Positions 8,088-17,373 of a stretch of DNA of 64,000 nucleotides are shown in pieces. The position numbers and the translations under genes were made by a program. Positions within the stretch are counted from its first letter, which is position 1, and each line of letters opens with the position of its first letter. Where the stretch lies: NCBI GenBank assembly GCA_964596775.1, contig CAZQVN010000011.1, positions 24,911 to 88,910 of the forward strand, written 5' to 3'. The notes below the pieces were generated by a model, which made no database searches, was not told the DNA's origin, and saw only the letters and a list, made by a program, of their open reading frames with translations. The DNA is from CAZQVN01 sp964596775 (lineage in GTDB: Bacteria; Eisenbacteria; RBG-16-71-46; JABDJR01; JAWXBZ01).

Positions 8088-9779
8088 ATGAGTTTTCGCA
8101 AGGGGCTTGGACAGTACCTTCAGGAGCGGGGTGTGCTCACGAAGGAAGCTTTGAAGAAGGCGCTGGCCGAACAGGAACACAGCGGCCACCCCCTGCGCGC
8201 GATCCTGCTCCGCGAGGGGATCGTCGGAGAAACGGAGATCCTCGACTACTTCGAGCAGGAACTCGGCTTCCCCCGGCTCGACATCGAAAACTTTCCGCTG
8301 GACCCGGAAACGGCGGCGCTCGTGCCCGAGGACGTGGCGCGGCGTCACCAGCTGATCCCGGCGTTTCACCTCGAGGATGTCCTCACGATCGTGATGGTCG
8401 ACCCGCTGAACCTCGTGGCCCAGGATGAAATCAAGCGGCTGACCGGCCTTTCGCTGGAAGTGGGCGTGGCCTCGACGGAGATCGTGACCGCCGCCATCGA
8501 CAAGCTCTACACGGGCCGGGTTCGCGCCCGCTCCCCCGAGCGATCGAACATCTCGCTGGCCGGCTCCTCCGACGCGGAAACGACCGGCGAGGGACCGATC
8601 ATCACGCTGGTCAACAAGATCCTGCTGCAGGCATTCCGCGAGGGCGCCAGCGACGTCCACATCGAGCCCGAGGAGAAGGAACTGCGCGTCCGCTTCCGCG
8701 TGGACGGCGTGCTCCACGAGGCGGCCCGGCATCCGCTGTCCGTCCAGGGAGCGATCGCCGCGCGCATCAAGGTCATGGCCGAGCTCGACCTGGCCGAAAA
8801 GCGCCGTCCGCAGGACGGTCGGGCCCGGTTCACGAACTCCGGCGTCGACCTCGACCTCCGCGTGTCCACGTTTCCGACCCTCTACGGCGAGAACACGGTG
8901 CTCCGCCTGCTCGACCGGTCCTCCGGCCTGTCCACTCTGAAGTCGCTCGGCTTCGAGGCCGAAACGCAGGGGCGGATCGTGGAACTCATCGAGAAGCCTC
9001 ACGGGCTGTTTCTGGTGACCGGACCGACCGGCAGCGGCAAGACGACCACGCTCTACGCCTGCCTCGATCACCTGAACACGCCGGAGCGGAACATCGCCAC
9101 GCTCGAGGACCCGGTGGAATACCGGCTGGCCTCCGTGCGCCAGACACAGGTGGATCCCGACTGCGACCTGACCTTCGCCCGGGGACTGCGCGCGCTGCTC
9201 CGCCAGGACCCCGACATCATCATGGTCGGCGAGATCCGCGACGGGGAGACGGCGGAGATCGCCGTCCGCTCGTCGCTGACCGGCCACTTCGTGCTGTCCA
9301 CGCTGCACACGAACGACGCGCTCGGCGCGCTGGTCCGCCTGATGGACATGGGCTCGGAACCGTTCCTGGTGGCCCAGTCGACCGTGGGCATCCTCGCCCA
9401 GCGCCTCGTCCGGGCTGTCTGCACCCGGTGCCGGAAACCGAGCGAACCGCCCGCCGAGGTTCTCCGGCGCCTCGGCATCGCTCCGGGCTCCCGCGAATTC
9501 TTCACGGGCAAGGGGTGCAACGAGTGCCGCGGCTCCGGGTACCGGGGACGCGCCGGGATCTACGAGCTGCTGACGGTCACCGACCCGATCCGGGACGCGG
9601 TCTGCTCCGGGGCCAAGGGCTCCGAGGTCGAGATGCTCGCCCGCGCCGCCGGGTTCCGCCGGCTCCGCGACGATGCCATGGACAAGGCGGCCCGCGGCAT
9701 CACGACGCTGGAGGAGGTTCTCCGGGTCACGAGTTCCGCCGGCGAGTCGGAGTCCGGGTCGATGGCGGTGGCGGCATGA
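8088..9779 (+). CDS. pilB: Type IV pilus / type II secretion assembly ATPase (PilB/GspE/MshE)
   Basis: 563 residues from the ATG at 8088. An N-terminal MshEN/T2SSE_N domain (about 1-150) is followed by the secretion ATPase core: Walker A GPTGSGKTTT, aspartate box, Walker B IIMVGEIRD and a tetracysteine zinc site (CTRC ... CNEC). It is the cytoplasmic motor that powers pilin extrusion. MshEN domains can bind cyclic di-GMP in some relatives; whether this one does cannot be judged by eye. First gene of the operon, overlapping the next start as ATGA. No PilT-type retraction ATPase is in the window. Confidence 0.95.
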   Translation: MSFRKGLGQYLQERGVLTKEALKKALAEQEHSGHPLRAILLREGIVGETEILDYFEQELGFPRLDIENFPLDPETAALVPEDVARRHQLIPAFHLEDVLTIVMVDPLNLVAQDEIKRLTGLSLEVGVASTEIVTAAIDKLYTGRVRARSPERSNISLAGSSDAETTGEGPIITLVNKILLQAFREGASDVHIEPEEKELRVRFRVDGVLHEAARHPLSVQGAIAARIKVMAELDLAEKRRPQDGRARFTNSGVDLDLRVSTFPTLYGENTVLRLLDRSSGLSTLKSLGFEAETQGRIVELIEKPHGLFLVTGPTGSGKTTTLYACLDHLNTPERNIATLEDPVEYRLASVRQTQVDPDCDLTFARGLRALLRQDPDIIMVGEIRDGETAEIAVRSSLTGHFVLSTLHTNDALGALVRLMDMGSEPFLVAQSTVGILAQRLVRAVCTRCRKPSEPPAEVLRRLGIAPGSREFFTGKGCNECRGSGYRGRAGIYELLTVTDPIRDAVCSGAKGSEVEMLARAAGFRRLRDDAMDKAARGITTLEEVLRVTSSAGESESGSMAVAA

Positions 9780-10987
9780 ACTCCTTCCAGTACACGGCGT
9801 GGACCGCGGACGGCCTGAAGCAGGGGCTCGTCAACCGGGACGACGCCCAGGAAGTGTCCCGCTGGCTGGAATCGCAGGGATGGGTCCCCGTCGAGGTCAA
9901 GGTCTGCGCCGCGCGCAAGGCGGACGCGGTCCGCAAGGGCGGCCGCGGGGTCAAGCTGATCGACCTCGTGATGCTGTCCCGGCAGCTCGAGGTTCTCCTG
10001 AACGCCGGCGTGCCGCTCGTCCGGGCGCTTGGCGTGGCCGCCGAGCAGACGCAGAGCGCAAGACTCTCGACGGCGCTCATGGACGTCCGGAAGTCGATCG
10101 AACAGGGAAGCCTGCTGTCCGAAGCGATGGAAACGCGCGCCGACATCTTTCCCGAGATCTTCACGAACCTCGTCCGCGCCGGGGAACTGGGCGGTCTGCT
10201 CCCGGAGATGCTCTCCCGGCTCGGCACGCTGCTCGAGTACGAAAACGAAACGCGGGCCAAGCTCAAGTCCGCGGCCTCCTATCCCGGGATGGTCATCGCC
10301 GAGCTCGTCCTGGCGTTCATCGTCCTGATCAAGGTCGTGCTCCCCCGCTTTGTCGGGCTGTTCGCGAGCCTCGGCGCGGACCTTCCGCTGCCGACCTGGA
10401 TCATGCTCGGCGTCAACGACGCGGTGGAGAAGCACGGCCTCCTCGGCCTCGCCGTTCTCGGCGCCGTGGCCGCCGCCGGGATCCTGTTCCTGCGGACTCC
10501 CCGCGGGAAGGACATGTGGGACGGCATGATGATCCGCCTGCCGATCCTCGGCCCGATCTACCTGAAGACGGCCCAGTCGCGCTTTGCCCGGATTCTCTCG
10601 GCCATGCTCGCCTCCGGCATCCCGCTCCTGACCGCGCTCGAGGTTTCGGCGCGGGCTTCCGGAAACCGCGTCGTGGCGAAGGCCGTTCTCGGCAGCCGGT
10701 CCGGCATCAGCGACGGCCGGAGCCTGGCCGAATCGCTGGAATCCTCCGGCGTCTTCTCGCCGCTGATCCTCCGGATGACCGCGGTCGGCGAGGAAACGGG
10801 ACATCTCGACACGCTCCTCGACCGGGCGGCCGGCTATTACGACTCGGAGGTCGATCACTCCATCAAGAACCTGTCCTCGGCGATCGAGCCGATCCTCCTC
10901 GTGGTCCTCGGCGCCTTCGTCCTGTTCGTGGCCCTCGCGGTCTTCATGCCCATGTGGAACATGATGAGCGCGTTCAAGCAACACTGA
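9776..10987 (+). CDS. pilC: Inner-membrane platform protein (PilC/GspF/MshG)
   Basis: 403 residues, the usual family length. It has two GspF (T2SF) repeats: first about 65-190 with LSRQLEVLLNAGVPLVRAL, second about 270-395 with FARILSAMLASGIPLLTAL. Each repeat is followed by hydrophobic membrane segments. It forms the inner-membrane platform contacting the ATPase and the PilM/N/O complex. Its ATG overlaps the ATPase stop codon. Confidence 0.95.
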   Translation: MNSFQYTAWTADGLKQGLVNRDDAQEVSRWLESQGWVPVEVKVCAARKADAVRKGGRGVKLIDLVMLSRQLEVLLNAGVPLVRALGVAAEQTQSARLSTALMDVRKSIEQGSLLSEAMETRADIFPEIFTNLVRAGELGGLLPEMLSRLGTLLEYENETRAKLKSAASYPGMVIAELVLAFIVLIKVVLPRFVGLFASLGADLPLPTWIMLGVNDAVEKHGLLGLAVLGAVAAAGILFLRTPRGKDMWDGMMIRLPILGPIYLKTAQSRFARILSAMLASGIPLLTALEVSARASGNRVVAKAVLGSRSGISDGRSLAESLESSGVFSPLILRMTAVGEETGHLDTLLDRAAGYYDSEVDHSIKNLSSAIEPILLVVLGAFVLFVALAVFMPMWNMMSAFKQH

Positions 10988-11027
10988 TTCCATGGTTCGT
11001 TTCGCTCGTCAACAGAAGGAGAACACA

Positions 11028-11408
11028 GTGAAAGCAGTACGCAGTCAGTCCGGTTTCAGTCTGATCGAACTCGTCATCGTCATCGTGATCCTCGGGATCC
11101 TGGCCTCGGTGGCCGTTCCCAAGTACGTGGACATGCAGGAGGACGCCCGCGAGGCGGCCCTCAAGGGAACGCTGGGGGCCATCCGCTCGGCGATCTCGAT
11201 CCAGTACGCCAAGAACGCGCTCGGCGGCTCCGCCACCTTCCCGACGCTCGACGGCACGATCTTCGCCGACGGCGCCGTGCCGAAGGAGCCGGTCAAGAAC
11301 AGCAACGCCGTCAAGACGACCGCCGGCGTCGACAACGCGGGCGGCTGGATCTACATCCAGTCCACCGGCGTCGTCCAGGCGAACCTGACCGGCTATTCCA
11401 CTTACTGA
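11028..11408 (+). CDS. Major pilin / pseudopilin (MshA/GspG-like)
   Basis: 126 residues using the GTG at 11028, which has AGAAGGAG just upstream; an in-frame ATG at 10992 is less well placed. Type IV prepilin signature SG|FSLIELVIVIVILGIL, with Glu5 of the mature chain present; a prepilin peptidase would cut after the Gly and methylate Phe1. The following helix (AREAALKGTLGAIRSAI) resembles MshA more than GspG, and the calcium-site DPWG motif of GspG is absent. Position right after the platform gene suggests the main fibre subunit. Confidence 0.88.
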   Translation: MKAVRSQSGFSLIELVIVIVILGILASVAVPKYVDMQEDAREAALKGTLGAIRSAISIQYAKNALGGSATFPTLDGTIFADGAVPKEPVKNSNAVKTTAGVDNAGGWIYIQSTGVVQANLTGYSTY

Positions 11409-11427
11409 TCGCGACTTTCCCGGGACC

Positions 11428-11452
11428 GGCGCTCTTTCACGAAGTGTGCGCC
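11428..11452 (+). promoter_or_regulatory. Hairpin between major pilin and DUF2723 gene
   Basis: GGCGC (11428-11432) pairs with GCGCC (11448-11452), with a second short stem CAC/GTG inside around a GAA loop. No T-run follows, so it is not a simple terminator. It could stabilise the pilin mRNA end or dampen downstream expression (inference). Confidence 0.45.
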
Positions 11453-11463
11453 AGGGGGGACGG

Positions 11464-13242
11464 ATGAGGAAACGAACCGGCATGGGAGCGCTCGCCGCGT
11501 GTGCCGCGGCGGGCGCCGCCCTGCTGTATGCATATACCCTGGCACCATCGGTGTCCGCGGGGGATTCGGGAGGACTGGCTCTGGCCGCCGGGCAGGCGGC
11601 CGTTCCCCATCCGCCCGGCTATCCGCTGTGGGTCCTTGCGTCCTCGGTGTTCGTTCATCTCCCCGGCTTCTCGAGTCTCGGCGACGTTGCCTTCCGCACG
11701 AACCTCTTCTCGGCTCTCTGCGCGGCGGCCGCCTGCGGCGCGCTCGTCTGCGTCGGCGCGAGCCTCGGCCTGTCCTCGATGGCCTCGATCGTGTCCGCCG
11801 GGCTCGTGGCCACCACGCCCGCGGTCTGGTCGTTCGCCACGGTCACCGAGGTGTACGCGCTGAACCTGCTGCTCCTGGCCCTCGCCGCGCTGGCGGGCCT
11901 CCGGTTCCGCGAGGAACCGGGATGCGCGCGGGCTTTCGTCTTCGGGGGATCCGCGGGACTGCTGGTGATGCACCACCAGTCCAATGTCCTGATGCTCCCG
12001 GTTCTCGCCGCCGTGTTCCTCGTGCCGGGTGACGCGCGACGCGCCGGTCCGGTGACGCGCTCCGCCCTGGGGGGATTCCTGCTCGGCTGGACGCCCGCAC
12101 TCTGGACGCCCCTCCGCGCCCTGCTCCGCCCCGACCTCGACTGGTTCGGCGCCGGGTCGCTCGACCGCCTGGCCGACAGCTGGTTCCGCGGCTTCTACGG
12201 TCCGCCGGCCGGTCCGGAACGATCGCCGGAACTGGTGATGGACCAGGCCGCCGCCGCTCTCCACTACCTGCAGGCCGGCTTCGGGCCGGCGCTGATTCTC
12301 TGCGGGCTGGGACTCGTCGTTCTCGACCGCACCAATCCGCGCCCGGGCCTGGCCCTGGGTGGTACCGCGGTACTGAGCCTGGCCGGCAGCCTGCTCATCC
12401 TGAACCCCGTTCCGGATGCGCCGGCGTTGTACAGTTTCCAGGCTTTCTGGTACCCGGCGGTGATCGCCGCGGCGCTGCTGGCCGGCTTCGGGTTCGACGC
12501 GCTCCGGCGCTTCGGGGCGGACCGGGGCATTCCCGGCCTGCGCACGCCGGCGGCCGCGGCGCTGATCGCGCTGTTCCTGGTCGCCGCGCCGATCGTCCGC
12601 TTCCACCCCCTGTGCGACCGCAGCGGCGACCGCGTGGCCGAGCGCTACGGCATCGACCTCCTGTCCACACCCCCGGCCGGAGCGGTGCTCCTCGTCGAGG
12701 GGGACAACGAGATGTTCCTCACCGCCTACCTCCGGGAGGAGCGCGGCCTGCGCCCGGACCTCACGGTGATCCAGCGCAAGGGGTTCGTCCACGACGACCG
12801 CTTCGGCCTGCGCGGGCTCGCGGGCGCGGCCCGTGACGCCCGGCGGGACGCGGAGGAGATGGCCCTGGTCATCGGAAATCGGATTCCCGTGTACGCCGCG
12901 GCGATCCCGGAGTGGGTGCGCCGGGAAGGATTCACCTCGCGCCGGGAGGGGCTTCTCTGGCGCATCGCCGATCCCCGGAACCTCGGGGCGATCGGCGCGC
13001 CGCGCAACCCCTGGAGCGGCTACGCGGACGCGGACGGCATCGATGCGACCGGTCTCGATTATCCGACCCGGAAGTGCCTGGTGGCCTACCACCAGGCGTG
13101 GGCGGAAACCATGACGTCGGAGGGGCGCCACGAGGAAGCGCGGGACGCCTGGCGGAAGGCCCTGGTCATCGGGCACGATTTTCCCGAAGCCGCGGTCCTC
13201 GTTTCCGCGCTCGCGGCGGATGCGGAGAGGGGGCGTCGATGA
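11464..13242 (+). CDS. DUF2723 family GT-C-like membrane protein inside the pilus operon
   Basis: 592 residues from the ATG at 11464, preceded by AGGGGGGA. The N-terminal signature GDSGGL ... VPHPPGYPLW is that of DUF2723 (GT-C-fold, glycosyltransferase family 117-like), followed by around ten hydrophobic segments and a soluble C-terminal part containing VEGDNEMF, the equivalent of NGDNDTF in the two paralogues at 31-36 kb. Unlike them it lacks an extended TPR tail. GT-C proteins move sugars from lipid carriers at the outer face of the inner membrane. Its place directly after the major pilin recalls the pilin glycosyltransferase genes next to pilA in Pseudomonas; a role in pilin glycosylation is inference. 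Overlaps the next gene (ATGA). Confidence 0.8.
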   Translation: MRKRTGMGALAACAAAGAALLYAYTLAPSVSAGDSGGLALAAGQAAVPHPPGYPLWVLASSVFVHLPGFSSLGDVAFRTNLFSALCAAAACGALVCVGASLGLSSMASIVSAGLVATTPAVWSFATVTEVYALNLLLLALAALAGLRFREEPGCARAFVFGGSAGLLVMHHQSNVLMLPVLAAVFLVPGDARRAGPVTRSALGGFLLGWTPALWTPLRALLRPDLDWFGAGSLDRLADSWFRGFYGPPAGPERSPELVMDQAAAALHYLQAGFGPALILCGLGLVVLDRTNPRPGLALGGTAVLSLAGSLLILNPVPDAPALYSFQAFWYPAVIAAALLAGFGFDALRRFGADRGIPGLRTPAAAALIALFLVAAPIVRFHPLCDRSGDRVAERYGIDLLSTPPAGAVLLVEGDNEMFLTAYLREERGLRPDLTVIQRKGFVHDDRFGLRGLAGAARDARRDAEEMALVIGNRIPVYAAAIPEWVRREGFTSRREGLLWRIADPRNLGAIGAPRNPWSGYADADGIDATGLDYPTRKCLVAYHQAWAETMTSEGRHEEARDAWRKALVIGHDFPEAAVLVSALAADAERGRR

Positions 13243-13823
13243 CGCACTCGACCGGCCTCCCGTTCGTTTCGCGATGCCCCGCCGCGGTCCGGCGCAAGCC
13301 CGCCGAATCGGTGACGGGCGGCGCCGCGCGGAACGATCGCGGCTTCTCGCTCATCGAACTCGTCATCGTGATGCTGCTCGTCGGCGTCCTGTCCGTCGTC
13401 GTGTCGACGAACGGCGCGGGGCTGCTCCCGGGCGTGCGCGTCCGCGCGGCCGCGGAGCGGATCGCCTCCGACATACGGTACGCGCAGAACCTCGCCATCA
13501 AGGAAGGGGGGCGCGTCGGCGTCGTCTTCAACACGGCCACGAACCGCTACTTAGTCGTCCGCAACCTGACCACCCCGGTGCCGGCCCCGTTCGACACGGG
13601 CCGGAACCTCGAAGTCCTGTTCGGAACCGAAAAACGGTTCGGCGGCGTGTCGCTGCTGGCCGCCACGTTCGGCGGCGGGTCCACGCTCCAGTTCGACAAC
13701 CTCGGCGTGCCCCGCGACGCCGCCTACGCGGAATTGACCGCGAACGGAACGGTGAGCGTCACCGGCGGCGGCACGACGACGGTCGTCACCGTGTCGGCGA
13801 TCACCGGAAAGGTGACGTTCTGA
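13239..13823 (+). CDS. Minor pseudopilin, GspH/FimT-like
   Basis: 194 residues. After an unusually long leader of about 37 residues comes the prepilin cleavage motif RG|FSLIELVIVMLLVGVLS. The mature part has the GspH/FimT pattern: RVRAAAERIASDIRYAQNLAI, here from RVRAAAERI to AQNLAI, followed by a beta-rich domain. GspH-type subunits form part of the tip complex. ATGA overlap upstream and TGATG overlap downstream. Confidence 0.85.
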   Translation: MTHSTGLPFVSRCPAAVRRKPAESVTGGAARNDRGFSLIELVIVMLLVGVLSVVVSTNGAGLLPGVRVRAAAERIASDIRYAQNLAIKEGGRVGVVFNTATNRYLVVRNLTTPVPAPFDTGRNLEVLFGTEKRFGGVSLLAATFGGGSTLQFDNLGVPRDAAYAELTANGTVSVTGGGTTTVVTVSAITGKVTF

Positions 13824-14302
13824 TGCGCGCGACGGCTGCACGGACCCAACGCGTCGACGGCACGGGTCGCCGGGCGGCGGGAGTGCGCCCCACCATCGCC
13901 GCGGGGCGAGCGCGTCCTTGCGGAGAGGCGGGGTTCTCCCTCATCGAACTCGTCCTCGTGATCCTCATTCTCGGCCTGGCCGTCCTCCCGCTGGTCCAGC
14001 AGATGGCGGTGAGTTCGAAGCACGCCGCCGACGGCTGGTCGACCACGGCGGCCACGTTCCTCGCCCGGGAACGGCTGGAGCAGGTCCAGGCGGACCGGAA
14101 CGCCGCGAGCCGCGGCTACGCGTGGATCACCGGGGCCAATTATCCCGCGGAAGCGTCGCTGCCCGGGTACGCCGGGTTCGCGCGCACCACGACCGTGTCC
14201 GCGGAAAGCACGTACCAGGCCGTGGCCTACAAGACGATCACCGTTTCGGTGACCTCGTCGGCATCGCCGGCGGTGACCCTGACCGGCTGGGTGGTGAACT
14301 GA
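13823..14302 (+). CDS. Minor pseudopilin, GspI/PilV/MshD-like
   Basis: 159 residues. Prepilin motif AG|FSLIELVLVILILGLAVLPL after a ~39-residue leader, then LARERLEQVQADR, where GspI/PilV proteins carry a similar helix. The long leader resembles that of the preceding gene, and alternative downstream starts without it are not obvious. Start and stop overlap both neighbours (TGATG each side). Confidence 0.82.
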   Translation: MRATAARTQRVDGTGRRAAGVRPTIAAGRARPCGEAGFSLIELVLVILILGLAVLPLVQQMAVSSKHAADGWSTTAATFLARERLEQVQADRNAASRGYAWITGANYPAEASLPGYAGFARTTTVSAESTYQAVAYKTITVSVTSSASPAVTLTGWVVN

Positions 14303-14793
14303 TGCGCGGCCAGGGCGGCTTCTCGCTGTTCGAAGTGCTCATCGTGATCGTCATCCTGTCGATCCTCGGCGCCGGGTTCGGCGGGTTCTTTCTCGAGTCC
14401 GCGCGCACGTACGGCTGGGTCTCGGAGCAGGCGGACCTCAGCCCGTCGCTCCGGCTCGGCATGAACCGGATGATCCGCGAGGTGCAGATGATCCGGAACA
14501 CGGGAAGCGTGTACGCGATGACCGACAGGACGCTGGCGTTCCACAACTCGGCCGGCGACTCGATCGCCCTGACCTGGAACGGAACGCCGGGGAGCGCTCT
14601 GACGCTCAGGCGGAACGCGTCGACCTGGACGCTGGCCTCGAACGTCGACTCGCTCGGGTTTTCCTATCTGGACGACGTGGGAACGGTGACGGGCACGGCG
14701 GCGAATGTCCGCCGCATCCGCATCAGCCTCCGCCTGGCGCGGGGGGCTCACAAGGTGATGAACGGGAGCACGGTCCATGTCCGCAATTCGTAA
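14302..14793 (+). CDS. Minor pseudopilin, GspJ/PilW/MshO-like
   Basis: 163 residues with a short leader: MRGQGG|FSLFEVLIVIVILSI, Glu5 conserved. The following residues (LRLGMNRMIREVQMIRN) match the GspJ/PilW helix. The C-terminal part is beta-rich. It overlaps the next gene by 17 bases. Expected to belong to the fibre-initiating tip complex with the GspH- and GspI-like subunits. Confidence 0.82.
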   Translation: MRGQGGFSLFEVLIVIVILSILGAGFGGFFLESARTYGWVSEQADLSPSLRLGMNRMIREVQMIRNTGSVYAMTDRTLAFHNSAGDSIALTWNGTPGSALTLRRNASTWTLASNVDSLGFSYLDDVGTVTGTAANVRRIRISLRLARGAHKVMNGSTVHVRNS

Positions 14794-15718
14794 CGAGCGC
14801 GGCGTCGGAGTGGCCGCCGCCATCTTCTTCGTCCTGATCCTCGCCACGATGGGCTACCTGGCGCTGGCGCTGGCGATCGAGGACCTGCACGGCGCCGCCG
14901 CGCACACGGACTCGGAGCGCGCGTTCCTCGCCGCGCAGGCCGGGCTGGACCTCGGCGTCCGCAAGTTCGTCGCCGACCCGGCCTGGACCGGCGTGGCCTC
15001 CCCGGGCAAGCCGGTGGGCGGCGGCGCGTTCACGGTCACGGTCACGACGACCGACGACACCGGAGCGCCGCTCACCGGAGGGCAGAGGATGATCCGGTCC
15101 ACCGGAACGGTGGGCACGGCGGTGCGGTCGCTGCGCAGGGTGGTGTCGCCCGGCGGCGCCGGCGGCTCGGCCACGGTCTTCGCCACCGGCGCCGGCGACG
15201 CCGTCAGCATCCAGAGCCAGAAGATGTTCATCAACATCGCGAACATCCGCGACTCCTCGTCCGGGCCGAACAACACCTGGGGCAGCGGCGGCTTCAACAA
15301 TTCGGACAACGAGTCCGGGATCTTCACCACGTGGGGATCCACCGGGCTCTCGGGTTCGGTACTGACCGTGGAGGCGGCGCTCTACGGTTACGTGAGCGGG
15401 GCGCTGACCGACGACGACACCGATGTCACGGTCTACATGAACAACGTCGCCCAGGGCGGTGCGTTCAGGCTGACGGAAACGATCCTGAACACGCGCGTCG
15501 GTTCCGCGAACAAGGGGTACTGGTACGTCGACGTGACGTCGGCCCGGACCTGGACGCTCACCGATTTTGCCGGCGATCTCGAACTCTACGTGCTCAACAA
15601 CAAGACGGGCGCCGACGACGGCCGCACGCTGTTCCTCGACGCGGTCGGCTTCCGCGTGACGGTTTCGGGCGGTGGCGGCTCGGTCGTGGCGGGTTCCTTC
15701 AAAGAGGTGGTCCTGTGA
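14777..15718 (+). CDS. PilX/MshP/GspK-like minor subunit
   Basis: 313 residues. One N-terminal hydrophobic helix (RGVGVAAAIFFVLILATMGY), then SERAFLAAQAGLDLGVRKF, the PilX_N/MshP pattern. The usual Gly-Phe-Thr/Ser prepilin site is replaced by RGVGVAAA, as is common in this class. The large C-terminal domain is beta-rich and Ser/Gly/Asn-rich (FNNSDNESGIF), with no recognised family, and could be an adhesive or capping domain. Same position as mshP or gspK in related operons. Confidence 0.75.
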   Translation: MSAIRNERGVGVAAAIFFVLILATMGYLALALAIEDLHGAAAHTDSERAFLAAQAGLDLGVRKFVADPAWTGVASPGKPVGGGAFTVTVTTTDDTGAPLTGGQRMIRSTGTVGTAVRSLRRVVSPGGAGGSATVFATGAGDAVSIQSQKMFINIANIRDSSSGPNNTWGSGGFNNSDNESGIFTTWGSTGLSGSVLTVEAALYGYVSGALTDDDTDVTVYMNNVAQGGAFRLTETILNTRVGSANKGYWYVDVTSARTWTLTDFAGDLELYVLNNKTGADDGRTLFLDAVGFRVTVSGGGGSVVAGSFKEVVL

Positions 15719-17373
15719 AACTCGGCCTGGCGGCAATGACATCGAAGTTCAGAATGCGGCGCAAGCCGGAATCCGGAGCGCGCGGGAAACACCACCGGGT
15801 GCCGTTCCTCTGCATCGACTTCGGCGTCTCGGCCACGAAGGTGGCGGTGGCGTCCTCGTTCGGGAAGCGGGCGCGCATTGCCGAGGTGGTGGCGGTGGCT
15901 CCCGGGCCCGACGCGCTGAAGGCACTGATCGAGGAGCGCGGCTGGCAGGGGGCGCGGGTGCGTGCCCTGGTCCAGGAGGAGCACCTGTACTGGCGGTCGA
16001 CGACGGTGCCGAAACTCAAACGGCGGCGCCATCTCACGAGCCTGCTGGAACTGGAGTCGAAGAAGCACGCCCCCGATTCCTGGGACGAGTACCAGTGGAA
16101 CTATCGCTCCTCGGGCGCCGGCACGCTGGACCCGGCATTCCAGGCGATCGCGGTCGGCGCGGTCACGCGGAAGACGATCAGCGAGGTGCGCCGGGCGGTG
16201 GAGGCGGCCGGCCTGCGGCTGGACCGGCTCATCCCCTATCCGGAAGCGGCGCGCGGACTGGCGCCCGTGTCCGACGGAACGGAAGCCTCCGCCCTGCTCG
16301 ACCTCGGCTCCGACCACTGCCGCCTGACGATCGTGCACCGCGGCGAAGCGGTGCTCTACCGGCAGCTCGGAGTCGGCGGGCAGCACCTGACCGAGGAGCT
16401 GACGACGGTGATGATCCCGGGGCGGGCGGCCCTCTCCTTCACGCCGGACGAGGCGGAAGAGATGAAGTGCCGGCACGGCATTCTTCACGAAGCCGGGTCG
16501 GACGAGTTCGAGGGGGATCTTCCGCTCGGCCAGATCGGCGCGGCCATCCATCCGATCCTCGAGCGGATGGTCCGCGACCTCTACAGCACGTTCGACTACT
16601 GGAACGAGCGCTACATGGACGCGCCGCTGGGCGGCATTCATCTGTTCGGCGGAACGGCGGCGCTGCCGGGGCTGGCTCCGTACCTGGAGAGCGTTCTCGG
16701 ACTGAGCGTCGTCGAGGCGGACGCGCCGCTCGGCGCCCCCGGCGACCTTCCGCCGTCGCATCTGCTGGCCGCGGGGCTCGCACTCGTTCCGGGCGACTGC
16801 CTGGACATCTCCGCGGTGGAGCCACCCGATTCTCTCGACCTTCTCGAGAAGCAGGTCACCTGGAGCCGGGTGGCGGCGGTGCTGCTGCTCCTTCTCGGAC
16901 TGGGAGGCGGCATCACCGGCTACCGACTGGCCCGGGAGACCTCGCGTCATGCCGTCTGGCAGGGGCGGATCACCGGGCAGGAGGCGCAGGCGGAAATCCT
17001 CCGCCACATCGAGGAAAGGGACGCCGCGAAGCGACGCATGGCCGAGATCCGCGGGCAGCTCACGGGGACCGCCCCGGACTGGCCGTCGCTCCTGGCCGGG
17101 GTCAGCCGGCACATGGTCGAGGACGCTCCACTGACCGGACTGGCCCTCGATCGCGAAACGTCGCCCGACGGGCTGACGACGACACAGGTGCTGCGCCTGA
17201 GCGGCCGCCTGACGGGCTCCCGTCCGGCCCCGGAAATCATGGCCGACCTGCTGCGCACGGTCAGCGCGGTTCCCGGCCTGGAGCCGGCACAGCTGGTCAC
17301 CACGCGCACCGACGAAAATGGTCACGAAGTCTTCGATGTTCGTTCCACCCTGAAAGCGGGGATGTTCCCATGA
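15715..17373 (+). CDS. pilM: PilM-PilN fusion (GspL-like) assembly protein
   Basis: 552 residues from GTG 15715, overlapping the previous stop. Residues ~30-370 form an actin-like PilM domain (FLCIDFGVSATKVAV for phosphate 1; LLDLGSDHCRLTIVHRG; HLFGGTAALPGL for the adenosine region). A single membrane helix follows (AAVLLLLLGLGGGITGY, about 385-405), then a coiled-coil and a ferredoxin-like periplasmic domain as in PilN. In classic type IV pili PilM and PilN are separate; this single-chain layout equals GspL. It would link the ATPase/platform to the periplasmic PilO-PilP-secretin ring. Confidence 0.85.
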   Translation: MKLGLAAMTSKFRMRRKPESGARGKHHRVPFLCIDFGVSATKVAVASSFGKRARIAEVVAVAPGPDALKALIEERGWQGARVRALVQEEHLYWRSTTVPKLKRRRHLTSLLELESKKHAPDSWDEYQWNYRSSGAGTLDPAFQAIAVGAVTRKTISEVRRAVEAAGLRLDRLIPYPEAARGLAPVSDGTEASALLDLGSDHCRLTIVHRGEAVLYRQLGVGGQHLTEELTTVMIPGRAALSFTPDEAEEMKCRHGILHEAGSDEFEGDLPLGQIGAAIHPILERMVRDLYSTFDYWNERYMDAPLGGIHLFGGTAALPGLAPYLESVLGLSVVEADAPLGAPGDLPPSHLLAAGLALVPGDCLDISAVEPPDSLDLLEKQVTWSRVAAVLLLLLGLGGGITGYRLARETSRHAVWQGRITGQEAQAEILRHIEERDAAKRRMAEIRGQLTGTAPDWPSLLAGVSRHMVEDAPLTGLALDRETSPDGLTTTQVLRLSGRLTGSRPAPEIMADLLRTVSAVPGLEPAQLVTTRTDENGHEVFDVRSTLKAGMFP

